Source: Mesorhizobium sp. (lineage in GTDB: Bacteria; Pseudomonadota; Alphaproteobacteria; Rhizobiales; Rhizobiaceae). Taken from it: a stretch of DNA of 64,000 nucleotides. How positions within the stretch are numbered: the first letter of the stretch is position 1; each line of letters begins with the position of its first letter. The notes beneath the pieces were generated by a model. It was not told the DNA's origin. It did no database searches and saw only the letters and a program-made list of their open reading frames with translations. Shown one piece after another: positions 8,261 through 18,234 of the stretch. The stretch spans positions 124,001 to 188,000 of the forward strand of contig SAPZ01000008.1 in the NCBI GenBank assembly GCA_004020875.1, in the 5' to 3' direction. A program made the translations under genes and the position numbers.

Positions 8261-8743
8261 ATGACCTTTGCCGTTCGTGTCGCGTTATGCCTACTGCTGG
8301 CGCTCGCTCCATTGCCCGCTCGGGCGGAAGGCGACGACAAGGCCATGATGATCGCGTCCGACGATGCCGAGATGGCTGCCGCGATCGAGAAGGCGCGGTC
8401 GAGCCTGGACGAATTCCTGGCCTTGGCCGACGCCCCGCCGCCAGGAACCGACAGGTTCAAGCTGAAGGTGATGATCGCCGACGGCAATGCGACGGAGCAT
8501 TTCTGGGTCATCCCCTTCAACCGCACCGAGACCGGCTTCGTCGGCATATTGGCGAACCAGCCGGAAATCGTTCAAAACGTCGTCCTCGGCCAGAACATCG
8601 AATTCACCCGGGACGATATTTCCGACTGGGGCTACACCAGGAACGGCCGTCAAGTCGGCAGCTTCACCGTCTGCGTGATGCTGAAGAAGATGTCGAAGGA
8701 AGAAGCGGAGTACATGCGCACCCAACACGGCTTCGACTGTTGA
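8261..8743 (+). CDS. Secreted DUF2314 domain protein
   Basis: 160 residues with a classical signal peptide (hydrophobic core AVRVALCLLLALAPLP, cleavage after ARA near residue 22). The mature part contains the DUF2314 (YegJ-like) pattern: ANQPEIVQNVVLGQNIEFTR, then ISDWGYTRNGR and GSFTVCVML. The function of the domain is not established. ATG at 8261 directly follows a GGGGGA ribosome site and is preferred to TTG at 8249. It is single, convergent with the frameshifted gene at 8747. Confidence 0.85.
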   Translation: MTFAVRVALCLLLALAPLPARAEGDDKAMMIASDDAEMAAAIEKARSSLDEFLALADAPPPGTDRFKLKVMIADGNATEHFWVIPFNRTETGFVGILANQPEIVQNVVLGQNIEFTRDDISDWGYTRNGRQVGSFTVCVMLKKMSKEEAEYMRTQHGFDC

Positions 8744-8746
8744 GGT

Positions 8747-9131
8747 CTATTCGGCAACCTCGTCCTTTGCACCGATCTTGCGCACCAGCGCAGCGGTGGC
8801 CAGCATGGCGCCGAGATCGGTGTTTCGCGTAGCATCCTGTCGAACGAGTTCGGCCGGTACTCCATTCCGGTAGCGCACGTCGCGCACGAAGCCGAGGATC
8901 ATGGCAGCTGCGTATCGCGGAAAGATTGTTGCAGCTGCGTCGCCGGCCTCAGCGCCTGGAAAGAGAGCAGCTCCGCGACAACCATGCCGCCGAGATGGAC
9001 GGGCCGACGAACACGGGCACCCGCCAGCGGACCTGTCTCTGGGCCGACGCCCGTTTCGCGTCATACTCCTCGATGCCGTGCCTGATGCCCGCGATCATCG
9101 CCTCGCTCGGCATGAAATCCGCTGCTTCCAT
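8747..9131 (-). pseudogene. Frameshifted small gene of unknown function
   Basis: Two minus-strand reading frames both look coding and join into one protein. The first runs from ATG at 9131 (MEAADFMPSEAMIAGIRHG, then EEYDAKRASAQRQVRWRVP) and stops at 8949. The second carries PRYAAAMILGFVRDVRYRNG and TDLGAMLATAALVRKIGA to the stop at 8747. The joined length is 385 bases, so removal of one base restores a frame of 127 residues. The shift is near 8960-9010. A third frame in the middle also looks protein-like, so more than one indel is possible. The alternative is two short overlapping genes, the second starting at the ATG within an ATGA near 8900. Confidence 0.5.
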
Positions 9132-9211
9132 GGCCGCCCCGGCCGCCGCTGAGATCGGCTTATGACAGCGGCTTTTGCGCGAACGTCGGATGTGCCTGCC
9201 GCGGGAGGGGG

Positions 9212-10318
9212 CTAGTTGCCCGAAATCGGGAAAACCGTCTCCAGCCGGGCCGCGACGCGCTGCTTGAGCGCAGCGCCCAGAGCCTCCACCGGCACAAGCC
9301 ACTCATGGCCGCCTTTAGCTAAGCGCATGAAGAAATGCAGCCGGTAGGCGGCGATCATGCCGCGCGTGGCTGCATCGGCGCTAATATCGACTATGAGGAT
9401 CGACCCTATGCGGCCGGGCCATGGCGGCTTGGCGAAGGCAGTGCCGAGGAAATCGCCGAGCCCATAAGCGGTGACGCTCCCACCGATGCGCTCGATTGGC
9501 TGCACCACATGGGCATGATGGCCGACGATCAGCCCGGCGCCCTTGTTCACCAGCAGCCTCGCCAGCACTCGAGTCGCCGTGCGCGGAAAATGCCGGAACT
9601 CCCAGTCCCAGTGCGGCACCGCGCAGGTAAGGTCGACGCCGGACATGGCGTCGCGGGGCCATTCGGCCGCCTGCATCGAGATACGTTCCTCAAACGGCGC
9701 GGCACCGGTGTTGCGCCAGAGCGTGAAGGCCGCGAAGCCGATCGTCAGCGATCCGGCGGCATGACGCTGGACAGATCCGCCGGCAACCGTGCCGATGGTT
9801 CGGATTCCGAGCCGGTCGAGCGCCACAAGCGTTTCCTCGAAACCGGCTATGCCCTGATCGAGCACGTGATTGTTGGCCAAGGACAGCACGAGCCTGTCGC
9901 GCGCGATGCCGGCGGCTGCGAGCGCATCGGCCAGGAAATTCTCGCTCATCGCATGATGCGTGCCGAGCCGCGTCCCCATGGTCGTGTATGGACGTTCGAC
10001 GATCGGGCTTTCGCAATTGCCGACCACAAGGTCGGCAGACGAAAGCAGGGTGGCAATCGCCGGATCGCATTCCGGTGCATCGCGATTGGCAACGGCCGAA
10101 ATGTCGCCCACGAACGCCAGCCGCACGGTTCGGATGGGCGACGGAGCGATCAACCTCGCCTTGGACGCAGCGAAACCATTGCTGTCGCCGCCGAGCGACG
10201 GTCTCAGCAAGCGTGGCAGCCAAGACAGTTTGTAGGAGAGCGGATAATTCGACACGGGCAGGTCCAGTTTTGCTTTGTCTAGACTGTCTGCCCGGCCGAT
10301 TGAAGCCGGCCCCCGCAT
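9212..10318 (-). CDS. CapA-family protein (poly-gamma-glutamate synthesis type)
   Basis: Calcineurin-like phosphoesterase-fold protein of the CapA/PgsA group. Motifs in order: FVGDISAVANRD, VGNCESPIVE, LSLANNHVLDQG, VPHWDWEF and VGHHAHVVQP, which match the GD, NLE, NNHxxD and GHHxH motifs of the family. CapA homologues take part in poly-gamma-glutamate capsule export, but many stand alone, like this one, and their role is then unclear. Start 10318 is preferred because GGCGGG lies upstream and it leaves room for a divergent promoter; ATG at 10393 is in frame but overlaps that promoter region and lacks a ribosome site. Confidence 0.82.
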   Translation of the reverse strand: MRGPASIGRADSLDKAKLDLPVSNYPLSYKLSWLPRLLRPSLGGDSNGFAASKARLIAPSPIRTVRLAFVGDISAVANRDAPECDPAIATLLSSADLVVGNCESPIVERPYTTMGTRLGTHHAMSENFLADALAAAGIARDRLVLSLANNHVLDQGIAGFEETLVALDRLGIRTIGTVAGGSVQRHAAGSLTIGFAAFTLWRNTGAAPFEERISMQAAEWPRDAMSGVDLTCAVPHWDWEFRHFPRTATRVLARLLVNKGAGLIVGHHAHVVQPIERIGGSVTAYGLGDFLGTAFAKPPWPGRIGSILIVDISADAATRGMIAAYRLHFFMRLAKGGHEWLVPVEALGAALKQRVAARLETVFPISGN

Positions 10319-10403
10319 CGAAAGCAGGCCCGCCAAATCGGTGTGGGGGCGACGCCACGAGTCGAATGCGTGTATGATTGCTACATGACGCATGTGGAGG
10401 GCG

Positions 10404-11660
10404 ATGACAGTGCGTAGAGCGATCCTTGCAGCAGCCTTGTTTGCATTCCTGCCGACGTCCTTCGCCCGAGCGGAGATGCCGGACGCAGCCAAGTCCATGT
10501 TCGAAGCGAAGAGCGTGGTTGAGCGGAACACGGCGCTATCGAAGCTGGAGGCGTCAGCAGCCAAGGACCCGGCCTCGGCCTATGCGGCGGGTGCCGGTGA
10601 ATTCTTCACCGCGCTTGAACTCGTCGCCGGCGGCTTGCATCGCCATGGCTTCGAGAGCCCGAAATCCTTCATGTTGCCGCTGATGCAGCTGCCCGTGCCG
10701 GACAATCCCAACCCGCAGCCGCTGACCTATGAGAAATTCCGCGCCATCCTGGTCTCTTTCCGTGACCGGCTCGAAAAATCCGCCGCCATGCTGGGCTCCG
10801 TGCCAAAAAGTGCCGACATCGGCATGGTCGTCGACCTCACCCGCGCCGGTATCGACCTCAACGAAGACGGCGCCATCACGCCCGACGAAAGCTTCGCCGC
10901 GATCATGGCCTCGCTCGCGCATGGCAGCATCGACACGAGCGCTGCCGCGCCTTCGCTCACCTTCCGCTTTGATCGCGCCGACGGTTTCTGGCTGCAAGGC
11001 TATGCCGAGTTCCTGATGGCGCAGGCCGATTTCTGGCTAGCGCATGATTTCAGGGCCATGTTCGACGGCTCGTTCCACATGCTGTTCCCGCGCGCGAAAT
11101 TGCCTTTGCAAGACACTCTGGTGCCGCCGGACGGCGGGATGAGCGGCAATATCTTCGCCTCGGAATGGCGCTTCGCCGACTTCGTCTCCCTGGTGCATCT
11201 CGTCAACTGGCCGGTGGTCGAGCCGGAGCGCCGGCGGGCCGCGCGCCGCCACCTGCTGGAAATGATCCGGCTTTCGCGCGAGGACTGGAAAGCGATCCTG
11301 GCCGAGACCGACAATGACCGCGAATGGCTGCCGGGACCGCAGCAGAAGGGCGCCAATCCCCTCACCGGCCTGGAGGTCGGCCAGGAGCAGGTGACGGCCT
11401 GGCTCGCCACGCTGACCATGGCCGAGGACCTTCTCGAAGGCCGCGCGCTGCTGCCGCATTTCCGCATCACCGGCAAGGGCATCAACATGAAGCGCTTCTT
11501 CGACGAGCCGAAACCTTTCGACCTCGTTCTGTCGATCACCGGCCCGGGAATCGCGCCCTATCTCGAAAGCGGCAGGATCCTCACCAGCGATGATTTCGAC
11601 CAGATCCAGCGCGAGTTCGGCGGCGCCGGCTTTTTGACCTTTGCGCTGTGGTTCAATTGA
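10404..11660 (+). CDS. Exported protein with an EF-hand-like loop, function unknown
   Basis: 418 residues with a signal peptide (AILAAALFAFLPTSFARA, cleavage near residue 23). The mature protein is largely helical. Residues 151-162 read DLNEDGAITPDE, a textbook EF-hand calcium loop with acidic or Asn ligands at 1, 3, 5 and 12 and Gly at 6. No other domain is recognised. ATG at 10404 follows GGAGGG. Divergent from the CapA-family gene, sharing a short intergenic region. A periplasmic calcium-binding role is inferred from the loop only. Confidence 0.75.
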   Translation: MTVRRAILAAALFAFLPTSFARAEMPDAAKSMFEAKSVVERNTALSKLEASAAKDPASAYAAGAGEFFTALELVAGGLHRHGFESPKSFMLPLMQLPVPDNPNPQPLTYEKFRAILVSFRDRLEKSAAMLGSVPKSADIGMVVDLTRAGIDLNEDGAITPDESFAAIMASLAHGSIDTSAAAPSLTFRFDRADGFWLQGYAEFLMAQADFWLAHDFRAMFDGSFHMLFPRAKLPLQDTLVPPDGGMSGNIFASEWRFADFVSLVHLVNWPVVEPERRRAARRHLLEMIRLSREDWKAILAETDNDREWLPGPQQKGANPLTGLEVGQEQVTAWLATLTMAEDLLEGRALLPHFRITGKGINMKRFFDEPKPFDLVLSITGPGIAPYLESGRILTSDDFDQIQREFGGAGFLTFALWFN

Positions 11661-11834
11661 GTCTTGGGTTCTTCGCCCCGGTGAAATGGGGAGATGAACC
11701 GTTGAGGTTGGCGTCGACCTGCAATCAAATCACGACGCAGCTCCTGACAGCCTTCTGTCAGCATCGTCCGCGCCCGGCCGGCGCCATTTCACTCGGCTCT
11801 TTCCATTTGGGCCGAGTCCACCCATATTCGGGCC

Positions 11835-14800
11835 ATGGCCAGACATCCTGACAAGAAGACGCCTTCGCAAGACGGCGCGCCGAAGCGGCGCAGCCCGCTG
11901 ACCGACTTCCTCGACGCCGCCGAGCCGCTGAATACGGGCGGCTTTGCCGAGGCGCCGCAGGCCGAGTTTTCCGGAGCGCCGCTGACCGGATCGATCTCCG
12001 ATTGGGCCGGGCAGATCGAGCGCGAGGCGGAAAAGCAGCCGAAGGCGAAAGCTCCGAAGAAGATCCCCGAACGCTCGTCGGCGCCCGGGCGCACCGCGCG
12101 CGGCACCTCGATGGGCGGCGCGGCCTCGGCCAAGGAGCGCGCCGCCGCCGGCCTCAACCCGGTCGCCGGCCTCGACATCAGCCTGGAGGATGCCGAGCAG
12201 GTTTCGTCCAGCGGCGTCACCGCCACCGTCGCGGCGCTGTCGGCCCTGATCGAATCCGGCAATCCCCTGCACAAAGACGGCCAGCTCTGGACGCCGCACC
12301 GTCCGGCCCGTCCGGAGAAGTCGGAAGGCGGCATCGCCATCAAGATGGTGTCGGATTTCGAGCCCGCCGGCGACCAGCCGACCGCGATCAAGGACCTCGT
12401 CGAAGGCGTCGACCGAAACGACCGGACCCAGGTGCTGCTCGGTGTCACCGGCTCGGGCAAGACCTTCACCATGGCCAAGGTGATTGAGGAGACGCAGCGC
12501 CCTGCCCTTATCCTGGCGCCCAACAAGACGTTGGCCGCGCAGCTCTACGCCGAGTTCAAGAAGTTCTTCCCCGAGAACGCGGTCGAGTATTTCGTCTCCT
12601 ACTACGACTATTACCAGCCGGAAGCCTATGTCCCGCGCACCGACACCTATATCGAGAAGGAATCCTCGATCAACGAGCAGATCGACCGAATGCGCCACTC
12701 CGCGACGCGCTCGCTGCTGGAGCGCGACGACGTCATCATCGTCGCCTCGGTGTCTTGCATCTACGGTATCGGCTCGGTCGAGACCTACACGGCGATGACC
12801 TTCCAGATGCAGGTCGGCGACCGGCTCGACCAGCGCTCGCTTCTCGCCGACCTCGTCGCCCAGCAATACAAGCGCCAGGACATCAATTTCGTGCGCGGCT
12901 CGTTCCGCGTGCGCGGCGACACGATCGAGATCTTTCCCGCCCACCTGGAAGACCGCGCCTGGCGCATCTCAATGTTCGGCGACGAGATCGAGTCCATCAC
13001 CGAGTTTGATCCGCTGACCGGGCAGAAGACCGGCGAGCTGAAGAGCGTCAAAATCTACGCCAATTCGCACTATGTGACGCCGCGCCCGACCTTGAATCAA
13101 GCCATCAAGTCGATCAAGGAAGAACTCAAGCATCGCCTGCAAGAGCTTGAAAAAGCTGGACGCTTGCTGGAGGCGCAGCGGCTGGAACAGCGCACGCGCT
13201 TCGACCTGGAGATGCTGGAGGCGACCGGCTCCTGCGCCGGCATCGAGAACTATTCGCGCTATCTCACCGGCCGCGCTCCGGGCGAGCCGCCGCCGACGCT
13301 CTTCGAGTATGTGCCGGACAATGCGCTGATCTTCATCGACGAAAGCCACGTGACCGTGCCGCAGATCGGCGGCATGTATCGCGGCGACTTCCGCCGCAAG
13401 GCGACGCTGGCCGAGTACGGTTTCCGCCTGCCCTCCTGCATGGACAACCGGCCGCTGCGCTTCGAAGAATGGGACGCGATGCGCCCGCTCTCCGTCGCGG
13501 TTTCGGCGACGCCCGGCGGCTGGGAGCTGGAGCAGTCCGGCGGCGTCTTCGCCGAGCAGGTTATCCGCCCAACCGGCCTTATCGATCCGCCGGTCGAGGT
13601 GCGCCCGGCCAAGAGCCAGGTCGACGATGTCGTCGGCGAGATCCGGGAGACGACGAGGCTCGGCTACCGCACGCTGGTCACCGTGCTTACCAAGCGCATG
13701 GCCGAGGACCTCACCGAATATCTGCATGAGAACGGGATCCGCGTCCGCTACATGCATTCCGACATCGACACGCTGGAGCGCATCGAGATCCTGCGCGACC
13801 TGCGCCTCGGCGCCTTCGACGTGCTGGTCGGCATCAACCTTCTGCGCGAAGGCCTCGACATTCCCGAATGCGGTTTCGTCGCCATCCTCGACGCTGACAA
13901 GGAAGGCTTCCTGCGCTCTGAAACCTCGCTGATCCAGACCATCGGCCGCGCCGCCCGCAATGTCGACGGCAAGGTCATCCTTTACGCCGACCAGATCACC
14001 GGCTCGATGGAGCGGGCGATGGCGGAGACCAACCGCCGCCGCGAGAAGCAGATGGAGTGGAACGCAGCCAACGGCATCACGCCGGAATCGGTCAAGTCGC
14101 GCATCGCTGACATTCTCGACTCGGTCTACGAGAAGGACCACGTCCGCGCGGACATCTCGCAGTTCACCGACGATGCGGGCGCCATGATCGGCAACAATTT
14201 GAAGACGCATCTCGAGGCGCTCGACAAGCAGATGCGCGACGCCGCCGCCAATCTCGACTTCGAGAAGGCCGCCCGCATCCGAGACGAGATCAAGCGGCTG
14301 CGCGAGATGGAGCTTGCCATCTCCGACGACCCGCTGGCGCGCGAGGTGGAAAGCCAAAGCCCCGCATCGGGCCGCGAGAAGGGCAAGCACAACAAGGGCG
14401 TGGCCAGGCATCGCACGGCCGAGGAGCAGGAGCGTTTCCGCAGGCTCGACGAAGCCCGCGCTGCCGAGGAGGCGGCCAAGGCCGCCCGGCCCAACATGTT
14501 CCGCAAGCCGCATCTCGACGAGATGGGCGCCGACGGCGCCGTGCCGTTGAAGAAGCCGCTCTTCGCCAAGCCGTCGATCGACGATATGGGCCCCGGCACG
14601 GACATGGCGACGCCGCCCGGCGCAGTGTCGCGCTCGCTGTTCAAGAAGCAGTCGGCACAGGAAGCGCATGGCTCCGACTTCGGCATCCCCGGCGACCGCA
14701 CCAAGCCGTTGTTCAGGAAAAACTCACTCGACGAGATGACGGTGCGGCGGACGGAAAAGCCGGTCGAAGGAAAGGTACCGGCGAAGCCAAGGCCGATTTC

Positions 14801-14930
14801 CCCCACGCCCGAAGGGCGCGACGACAAACCGATCGTCCGCCAGCGTTCGGGCATCGGCTCCTACGAGGACCCTGCCGACGAGCGCCGCCAGAAGCGCCGA
14901 CCGGGCAAGACCGGGAGGCCGGGGCAGTAG
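11835..14930 (+). CDS. uvrB: UvrABC excinuclease subunit B with long N- and C-terminal extensions
   Basis: Nucleotide-excision repair damage-verification helicase. The core starts near residue 175 ([16 protein letters not shown]), with Walker A GVTGSGKT, the beta-hairpin region [21 protein letters not shown], and the helicase motifs [10 protein letters not shown] and QTIGRAARN. The UVR domain ([16 protein letters not shown]) is near residue 810. At 1031 residues it is about 350 longer than E. coli UvrB: a low-complexity N-terminal 170 residues and a C-terminal tail of about 200. The tail holds four degenerate copies of an F-[RAK]-K-x-x-[LI]-[DA]-[ED]-M-like motif at residues 889, 910, 936 and 960. 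Monocistronic by spacing. Confidence 0.97.
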   Translation: MARHPDKKTPSQDGAPKRRSPLTDFLDAAEPLNTGGFAEAPQAEFSGAPLTGSISDWAGQIEREAEKQPKAKAPKKIPERSSAPGRTARGTSMGGAASAKERAAAGLNPVAGLDISLEDAEQVSSSGVTATVAALSALIESGNPLHKDGQLWTPHRPARPEKSEGGIAIKMVSDFEPAGDQPTAIKDLVEGVDRNDRTQVLLGVTGSGKTFTMAKVIEETQRPALILAPNKTLAAQLYAEFKKFFPENAVEYFVSYYDYYQPEAYVPRTDTYIEKESSINEQIDRMRHSATRSLLERDDVIIVASVSCIYGIGSVETYTAMTFQMQVGDRLDQRSLLADLVAQQYKRQDINFVRGSFRVRGDTIEIFPAHLEDRAWRISMFGDEIESITEFDPLTGQKTGELKSVKIYANSHYVTPRPTLNQAIKSIKEELKHRLQELEKAGRLLEAQRLEQRTRFDLEMLEATGSCAGIENYSRYLTGRAPGEPPPTLFEYVPDNALIFIDESHVTVPQIGGMYRGDFRRKATLAEYGFRLPSCMDNRPLRFEEWDAMRPLSVAVSATPGGWELEQSGGVFAEQVIRPTGLIDPPVEVRPAKSQVDDVVGEIRETTRLGYRTLVTVLTKRMAEDLTEYLHENGIRVRYMHSDIDTLERIEILRDLRLGAFDVLVGINLLREGLDIPECGFVAILDADKEGFLRSETSLIQTIGRAARNVDGKVILYADQITGSMERAMAETNRRREKQMEWNAANGITPESVKSRIADILDSVYEKDHVRADISQFTDDAGAMIGNNLKTHLEALDKQMRDAAANLDFEKAARIRDEIKRLREMELAISDDPLAREVESQSPASGREKGKHNKGVARHRTAEEQERFRRLDEARAAEEAAKAARPNMFRKPHLDEMGADGAVPLKKPLFAKPSIDDMGPGTDMATPPGAVSRSLFKKQSAQEAHGSDFGIPGDRTKPLFRKNSLDEMTVRRTEKPVEGKVPAKPRPISPTPEGRDDKPIVRQRSGIGSYEDPADERRQKRRPGKTGRPGQ

Positions 14931-15239
14931 CACCTTCTTTCTTCTCTCGGAGAAGGGAAGTACTCCACCGCCTTCTTGCCACTCGCCCCTCCCCGATGTA
15001 CCCATCTCAACTCCAACATCTGGAAAAGGAGGGCTGCGTGTCTATCGATCACCATCGTCAGCGTGGCCCGATTTGCGCCCTGCGAGCTTGCTTGCAGGGC
15101 TGACCGGACGGTCCTCCGGGTTCTTCCCGTTTCGATTTTTGGTCTGCCCATCGTGGTACCGCTAAGCTGATCTGTTGATTGGCCAGCGTACCGTCAAAGT
15201 GCATCAGCCGGACGTTCCGGCAAGACCAGAGAAATCGAC
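14931..15239. other. Intergenic region after uvrB
   Basis: No gene seen. It holds a short hairpin CTTCTC-TCG-GAGAAG at 14941-14955, without a T-tract, and a weaker one with arms CCCTGC/GCAGGG around 15079-15100. The promoter of the ABC-F gene should be in its second half, but I cannot assign it. Confidence 0.4.
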
Positions 15240-16766
15240 ATGGCCTTGATCAGCCTCAGATCCCTCGGCGTCACCATGAGTGCGCCGCTCTTCTCCAACC
15301 TCGACCTCACCATCGGCGCTGGCGACCGGCTCGGCATCGTCGCGGCCAATGGCCGCGGCAAATCCACGCTTCTCAAATGCCTGGCCGGCGAACTCGAACC
15401 CACCGCCGGCGACATCACGCGGTCACGCGGCCTGCGCGTCGGCCATGTCGAGCAGTCTGTTCCCGACGCGCTGCTCGGCCGCATCTTCCATGACGTCGTC
15501 GCCGACGCGTTGCCGGCCGAGCAGCGCGACACCGAGTTGTGGCGGGTCGATGTGGTGCTGGATTCGCTCGACGTGCCGGAAGACATGCGCGGCCGGCCGA
15601 TGCGCGCGCTGAGCGGCGGTTGGCAGCGGCTGGCGCTGATCGCCCGCGTCTGGGTCACTGATCCGGACGTGCTTCTGCTCGACGAACCGACCAATCATCT
15701 CGACCTCGCCAGGATCAGCCAGTTGGAGGACTGGCTCAACGCGCTGCCGCGCGACGTGCCTGTGATCATCGCCAGCCATGACCGCGCTTTCCTCGACGCC
15801 ACCACCAACCGCACGCTGTTCCTGCGTCCGGAGGAGTCGCCGGGGTTCGCTCTGTCCTATTCGCGCGCCAGGCAGGCGCTCGACGAGCTCGACGCCGCGA
15901 CGGCGCGGAAATTCGAGCGCGACATGAAGATCGCCCAGCAACTGCGCAAGCAGGCCGCCAAGCTGAACAACATCGGCATCAATTCAGGCAGCGACCTGTT
16001 GACGGTGAAGACCAAGCAGTTGAAGGAGCGGGCCGAGAAGCTCGAGGACGCAGCGATGGCCTCGCATCGCGAGCGCTCGGCCGGTGCCATCAGGCTGGCG
16101 AACCGCGGCAGCCACGCCAAGGTGCTGATCACGCTGGAGGACGTGGAGGTCGAAACCCCCGACGGCACGCTGCTGTTCAGGACCGGCAAGCGCCATATCT
16201 GCCAGGACGATCGCATCGTGCTGCTCGGCCGCAATGGCGTCGGCAAGACGCGCTTCATCGCCATGATCCGCGACGCCATTGTCGAACCCGGCTCGATTGC
16301 GAACATCAAGGTGACGCCATCTACCGTGCTCGGCTACGGCGACCAGGCGCTGTCCGCCATCAATGGCGAAGACACACCGCTGGCGATGCTGTCGCGCCGG
16401 TTCGAGATCGGCGAGCAGCGAGCGCGTTCGCTTCTTGCCGGCGCCGGCGTGGCCATCGAAATGCAGGAGAAAAAGATCGGCGCCTTGTCGGGCGGGCAGC
16501 GGTCGAGACTGATGATGCTGATATTGCGGCTGACCAACCCCAATTTGTATCTGCTCGACGAGCCGACCAACCATCTCGACATCGATGGGCAAGAGGCTTT
16601 GGAGGACGAGTTGCTGAAGCATCAGGCAAGCTGCCTGCTTGCCTCGCACGACCGCTCCTTCATCCGCGCCGTCGGCAACCGCTTCTGGCTGATCGAGAAG
16701 CGGAGGCTGACCGAGGTCGACGACCCGGAAGCGTTCTTCCGCTCCGTCGCCGAAACGCCGAACTGA
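15240..16766 (+). CDS. ABC-F family ATPase
   Basis: 508 residues with two nucleotide-binding domains and no membrane segment, as in Uup/EttA/YheS-type ribosome-associated ATPases. First site: Walker A AANGRGKST, signature LSGGWQRL, Walker B LLLDEPTNHLD. Second site: LGRNGVGKT, LSGGQRSRL and LLDEPTNHLD. The linker between them (residues about 205-270, rich in Lys/Glu/Ala) corresponds to the P-site tRNA interaction motif. ABC-F proteins act on the ribosome in translation or antibiotic protection; which subtype this is cannot be decided here. The first signature has W where Q is usual (GGWQ). Confidence 0.9.
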   Translation: MALISLRSLGVTMSAPLFSNLDLTIGAGDRLGIVAANGRGKSTLLKCLAGELEPTAGDITRSRGLRVGHVEQSVPDALLGRIFHDVVADALPAEQRDTELWRVDVVLDSLDVPEDMRGRPMRALSGGWQRLALIARVWVTDPDVLLLDEPTNHLDLARISQLEDWLNALPRDVPVIIASHDRAFLDATTNRTLFLRPEESPGFALSYSRARQALDELDAATARKFERDMKIAQQLRKQAAKLNNIGINSGSDLLTVKTKQLKERAEKLEDAAMASHRERSAGAIRLANRGSHAKVLITLEDVEVETPDGTLLFRTGKRHICQDDRIVLLGRNGVGKTRFIAMIRDAIVEPGSIANIKVTPSTVLGYGDQALSAINGEDTPLAMLSRRFEIGEQRARSLLAGAGVAIEMQEKKIGALSGGQRSRLMMLILRLTNPNLYLLDEPTNHLDIDGQEALEDELLKHQASCLLASHDRSFIRAVGNRFWLIEKRRLTEVDDPEAFFRSVAETPN

Positions 16767-16890
16767 ATGAATCTGCCGGGTCGGCATCCGAAGCAATGCC
16801 GGCCAGCAGGTCTTGCCGCCAGCCGGCGATGCTTTTCCATCTGCTAAAAAAGGAGCATCTTGGATTGCTCAGCCATGGAGGGAACGGGCC

Positions 16891-17280
16891 ATGCGTGCAG
16901 TGGAAATCGTCAGCAATCTCTATAAAGCCTATGCGGACCGCGACATCGAGGGTGCCTTATCCCGATGCGCCGAGGATGTCGTGTTCCGCTGGATTGCCGA
17001 TCCCCGGCAATCGCGTCATGCCGGCACCGCGCACGGCAAGCAGGAATTCCTCTCCAGGCTCCTGGCGCTCGACGATGACTTCGAATACCGGCACTTTGTC
17101 CCGGTCGAGATCATCGACGGTGGCGACAAGGTTGCCGCGCAGGTCGAGATCCACATGACGCGCCGCACCACCGGCGAGGAGTTCATCATGCGCACCGCCA
17201 ATTTCTGGACGATCCGAGACGGCGAGATCATCGAGATGGTGGAATATTACGACACCGCGCTGGCGGCATCGGTGTTCTGA
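16891..17280 (+). CDS. SnoaL-like/NTF2-fold protein
   Basis: 129 residues. Pattern NLYKAYADRDIEGALSRCAEDVVFRW at the start and FWTIRDGEIIEMVEYYDTA at the end are typical of the SnoaL-like polyketide cyclase/ketosteroid isomerase-type fold. The substrate is unknown; many members are of unassigned function. Start at 16891 is supported by GGAGGGAACGG upstream; the open frame back to 16813 is not family-like. Confidence 0.85.
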   Translation: MRAVEIVSNLYKAYADRDIEGALSRCAEDVVFRWIADPRQSRHAGTAHGKQEFLSRLLALDDDFEYRHFVPVEIIDGGDKVAAQVEIHMTRRTTGEEFIMRTANFWTIRDGEIIEMVEYYDTALAASVF

Positions 17281-17371
17281 AAAGATTGGAGCGATCTGTC
17301 GGATCGCCTGTTACCGCCCCGTCCTTGGGACGCCGACACGATGATGCCGGCCTCAACAAGGGAGAATTGTC

Positions 17372-17554
17372 ATGTCCGTCCTGTCATCCATCGGTCGCCT
17401 CGCCAACCGGTATGCGGCGGCTCGCGCCCGTCATCGCAGCGAGCGCATCCTGCTTTCGCTGCCCGCCGAATTGCGCAAGGACATCGGCTTTCCGGAGATT
17501 TTCGAAACGCGCGAAAGCCGGCGCGCCGCCACCTTCTCGGCGAAGGTCATATGA
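17372..17554 (+). CDS. DUF1127 small protein
   Basis: 60 residues, Arg-rich, with the DUF1127 (YjiS-like) pattern: an N-terminal basic helix and LLSLPAELRKDIGFPEI. Members of this family in other alphaproteobacteria include small regulators linked to phosphate and sRNA metabolism. AAGGGAGAATTGTC gives a clear ribosome site. Confidence 0.85.
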   Translation: MSVLSSIGRLANRYAAARARHRSERILLSLPAELRKDIGFPEIFETRESRRAATFSAKVI

Positions 17555-17707
17555 AGCGGCACTTTCAATGCGATAGTCCTCGGGTCGTCCCCCGGGGCTG
17601 CCATGAACCGGCCCTCTAAGAAATTTCCGGAAGGCGTGTAGGATCGCCGCCGCTTCGTCCGTCCTTGGGCCGCAAGCTAGGTCAAACCCGTGAAGAGGAA
17701 CACGAAA

Positions 17708-18124
17708 ATGAACGATCAGACCCCGCCCCGCGCCAAAGTCCTTGGCGGATTGACCCCCTATCTGCAGGTCGACGGCGCCATCAAGGCCGCCGAATTCTAC
17801 AAGAAGGCTTTTGGCGCGGAGGAAGTGTTCGCCTATCCGCCGGACGACAAGGGCCGCACCATGCACATCCATCTCTACGTCCACGGCTCGACACTGATGC
17901 TGGGCGACGCATATCCCGAACACGGCCACCCGCATCAGGCGGCGCAAGGCTACACACTGCAGCTCCATCTCGGCAGCGACGACATCGATGCCTGGTGGCA
18001 GCGCGCGGTCGATGCCGGCTGCGAGGTCGTCACCCCGCTGCAGGTGATGTTCTGGGGCGATCGCTGGGGCCAGATGAAGGACCCCTTCGGCATCGCCTGG
18101 GCGATGAACGCGCCGGTGAAGTGA
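17708..18124 (+). CDS. VOC-superfamily protein, PhnB-like
   Basis: 138 residues in the glyoxalase/bleomycin-resistance fold. It opens GGLTPYLQVDGAIKAAEFYKKAFGAEE and ends WGQMKDPFGIAWAMN, the PhnB/YdcL-like subgroup. The usual paired beta-alpha-beta-beta-beta units are visible. Catalytic activity is not implied. Start 17708 has GAAGAGGAA upstream; the frame continues to 17690. Confidence 0.88.
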   Translation: MNDQTPPRAKVLGGLTPYLQVDGAIKAAEFYKKAFGAEEVFAYPPDDKGRTMHIHLYVHGSTLMLGDAYPEHGHPHQAAQGYTLQLHLGSDDIDAWWQRAVDAGCEVVTPLQVMFWGDRWGQMKDPFGIAWAMNAPVK

Positions 18125-18234
18125 ATTACCTAGCGAGCAAGCGTTGCCTGCCTGCGGCATGGCTGACGCGCTCACAGGCGCCGGGTCGTCTCCCCGCCGA
18201 CCCGGCGCTCATTTTCCAGCAATGGAGTTTCACC

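Noticed and set aside
11665..11702. Stem-like GGTTC/GAACC with CCCC/GGGG after the EF-hand gene
   Set aside because: No T-tract and an unpaired internal loop, so not called a terminator.
12969..14669. 566-codon minus-strand ORF inside uvrB
   Set aside because: Antisense to a conserved uvrB; no recognisable domain.
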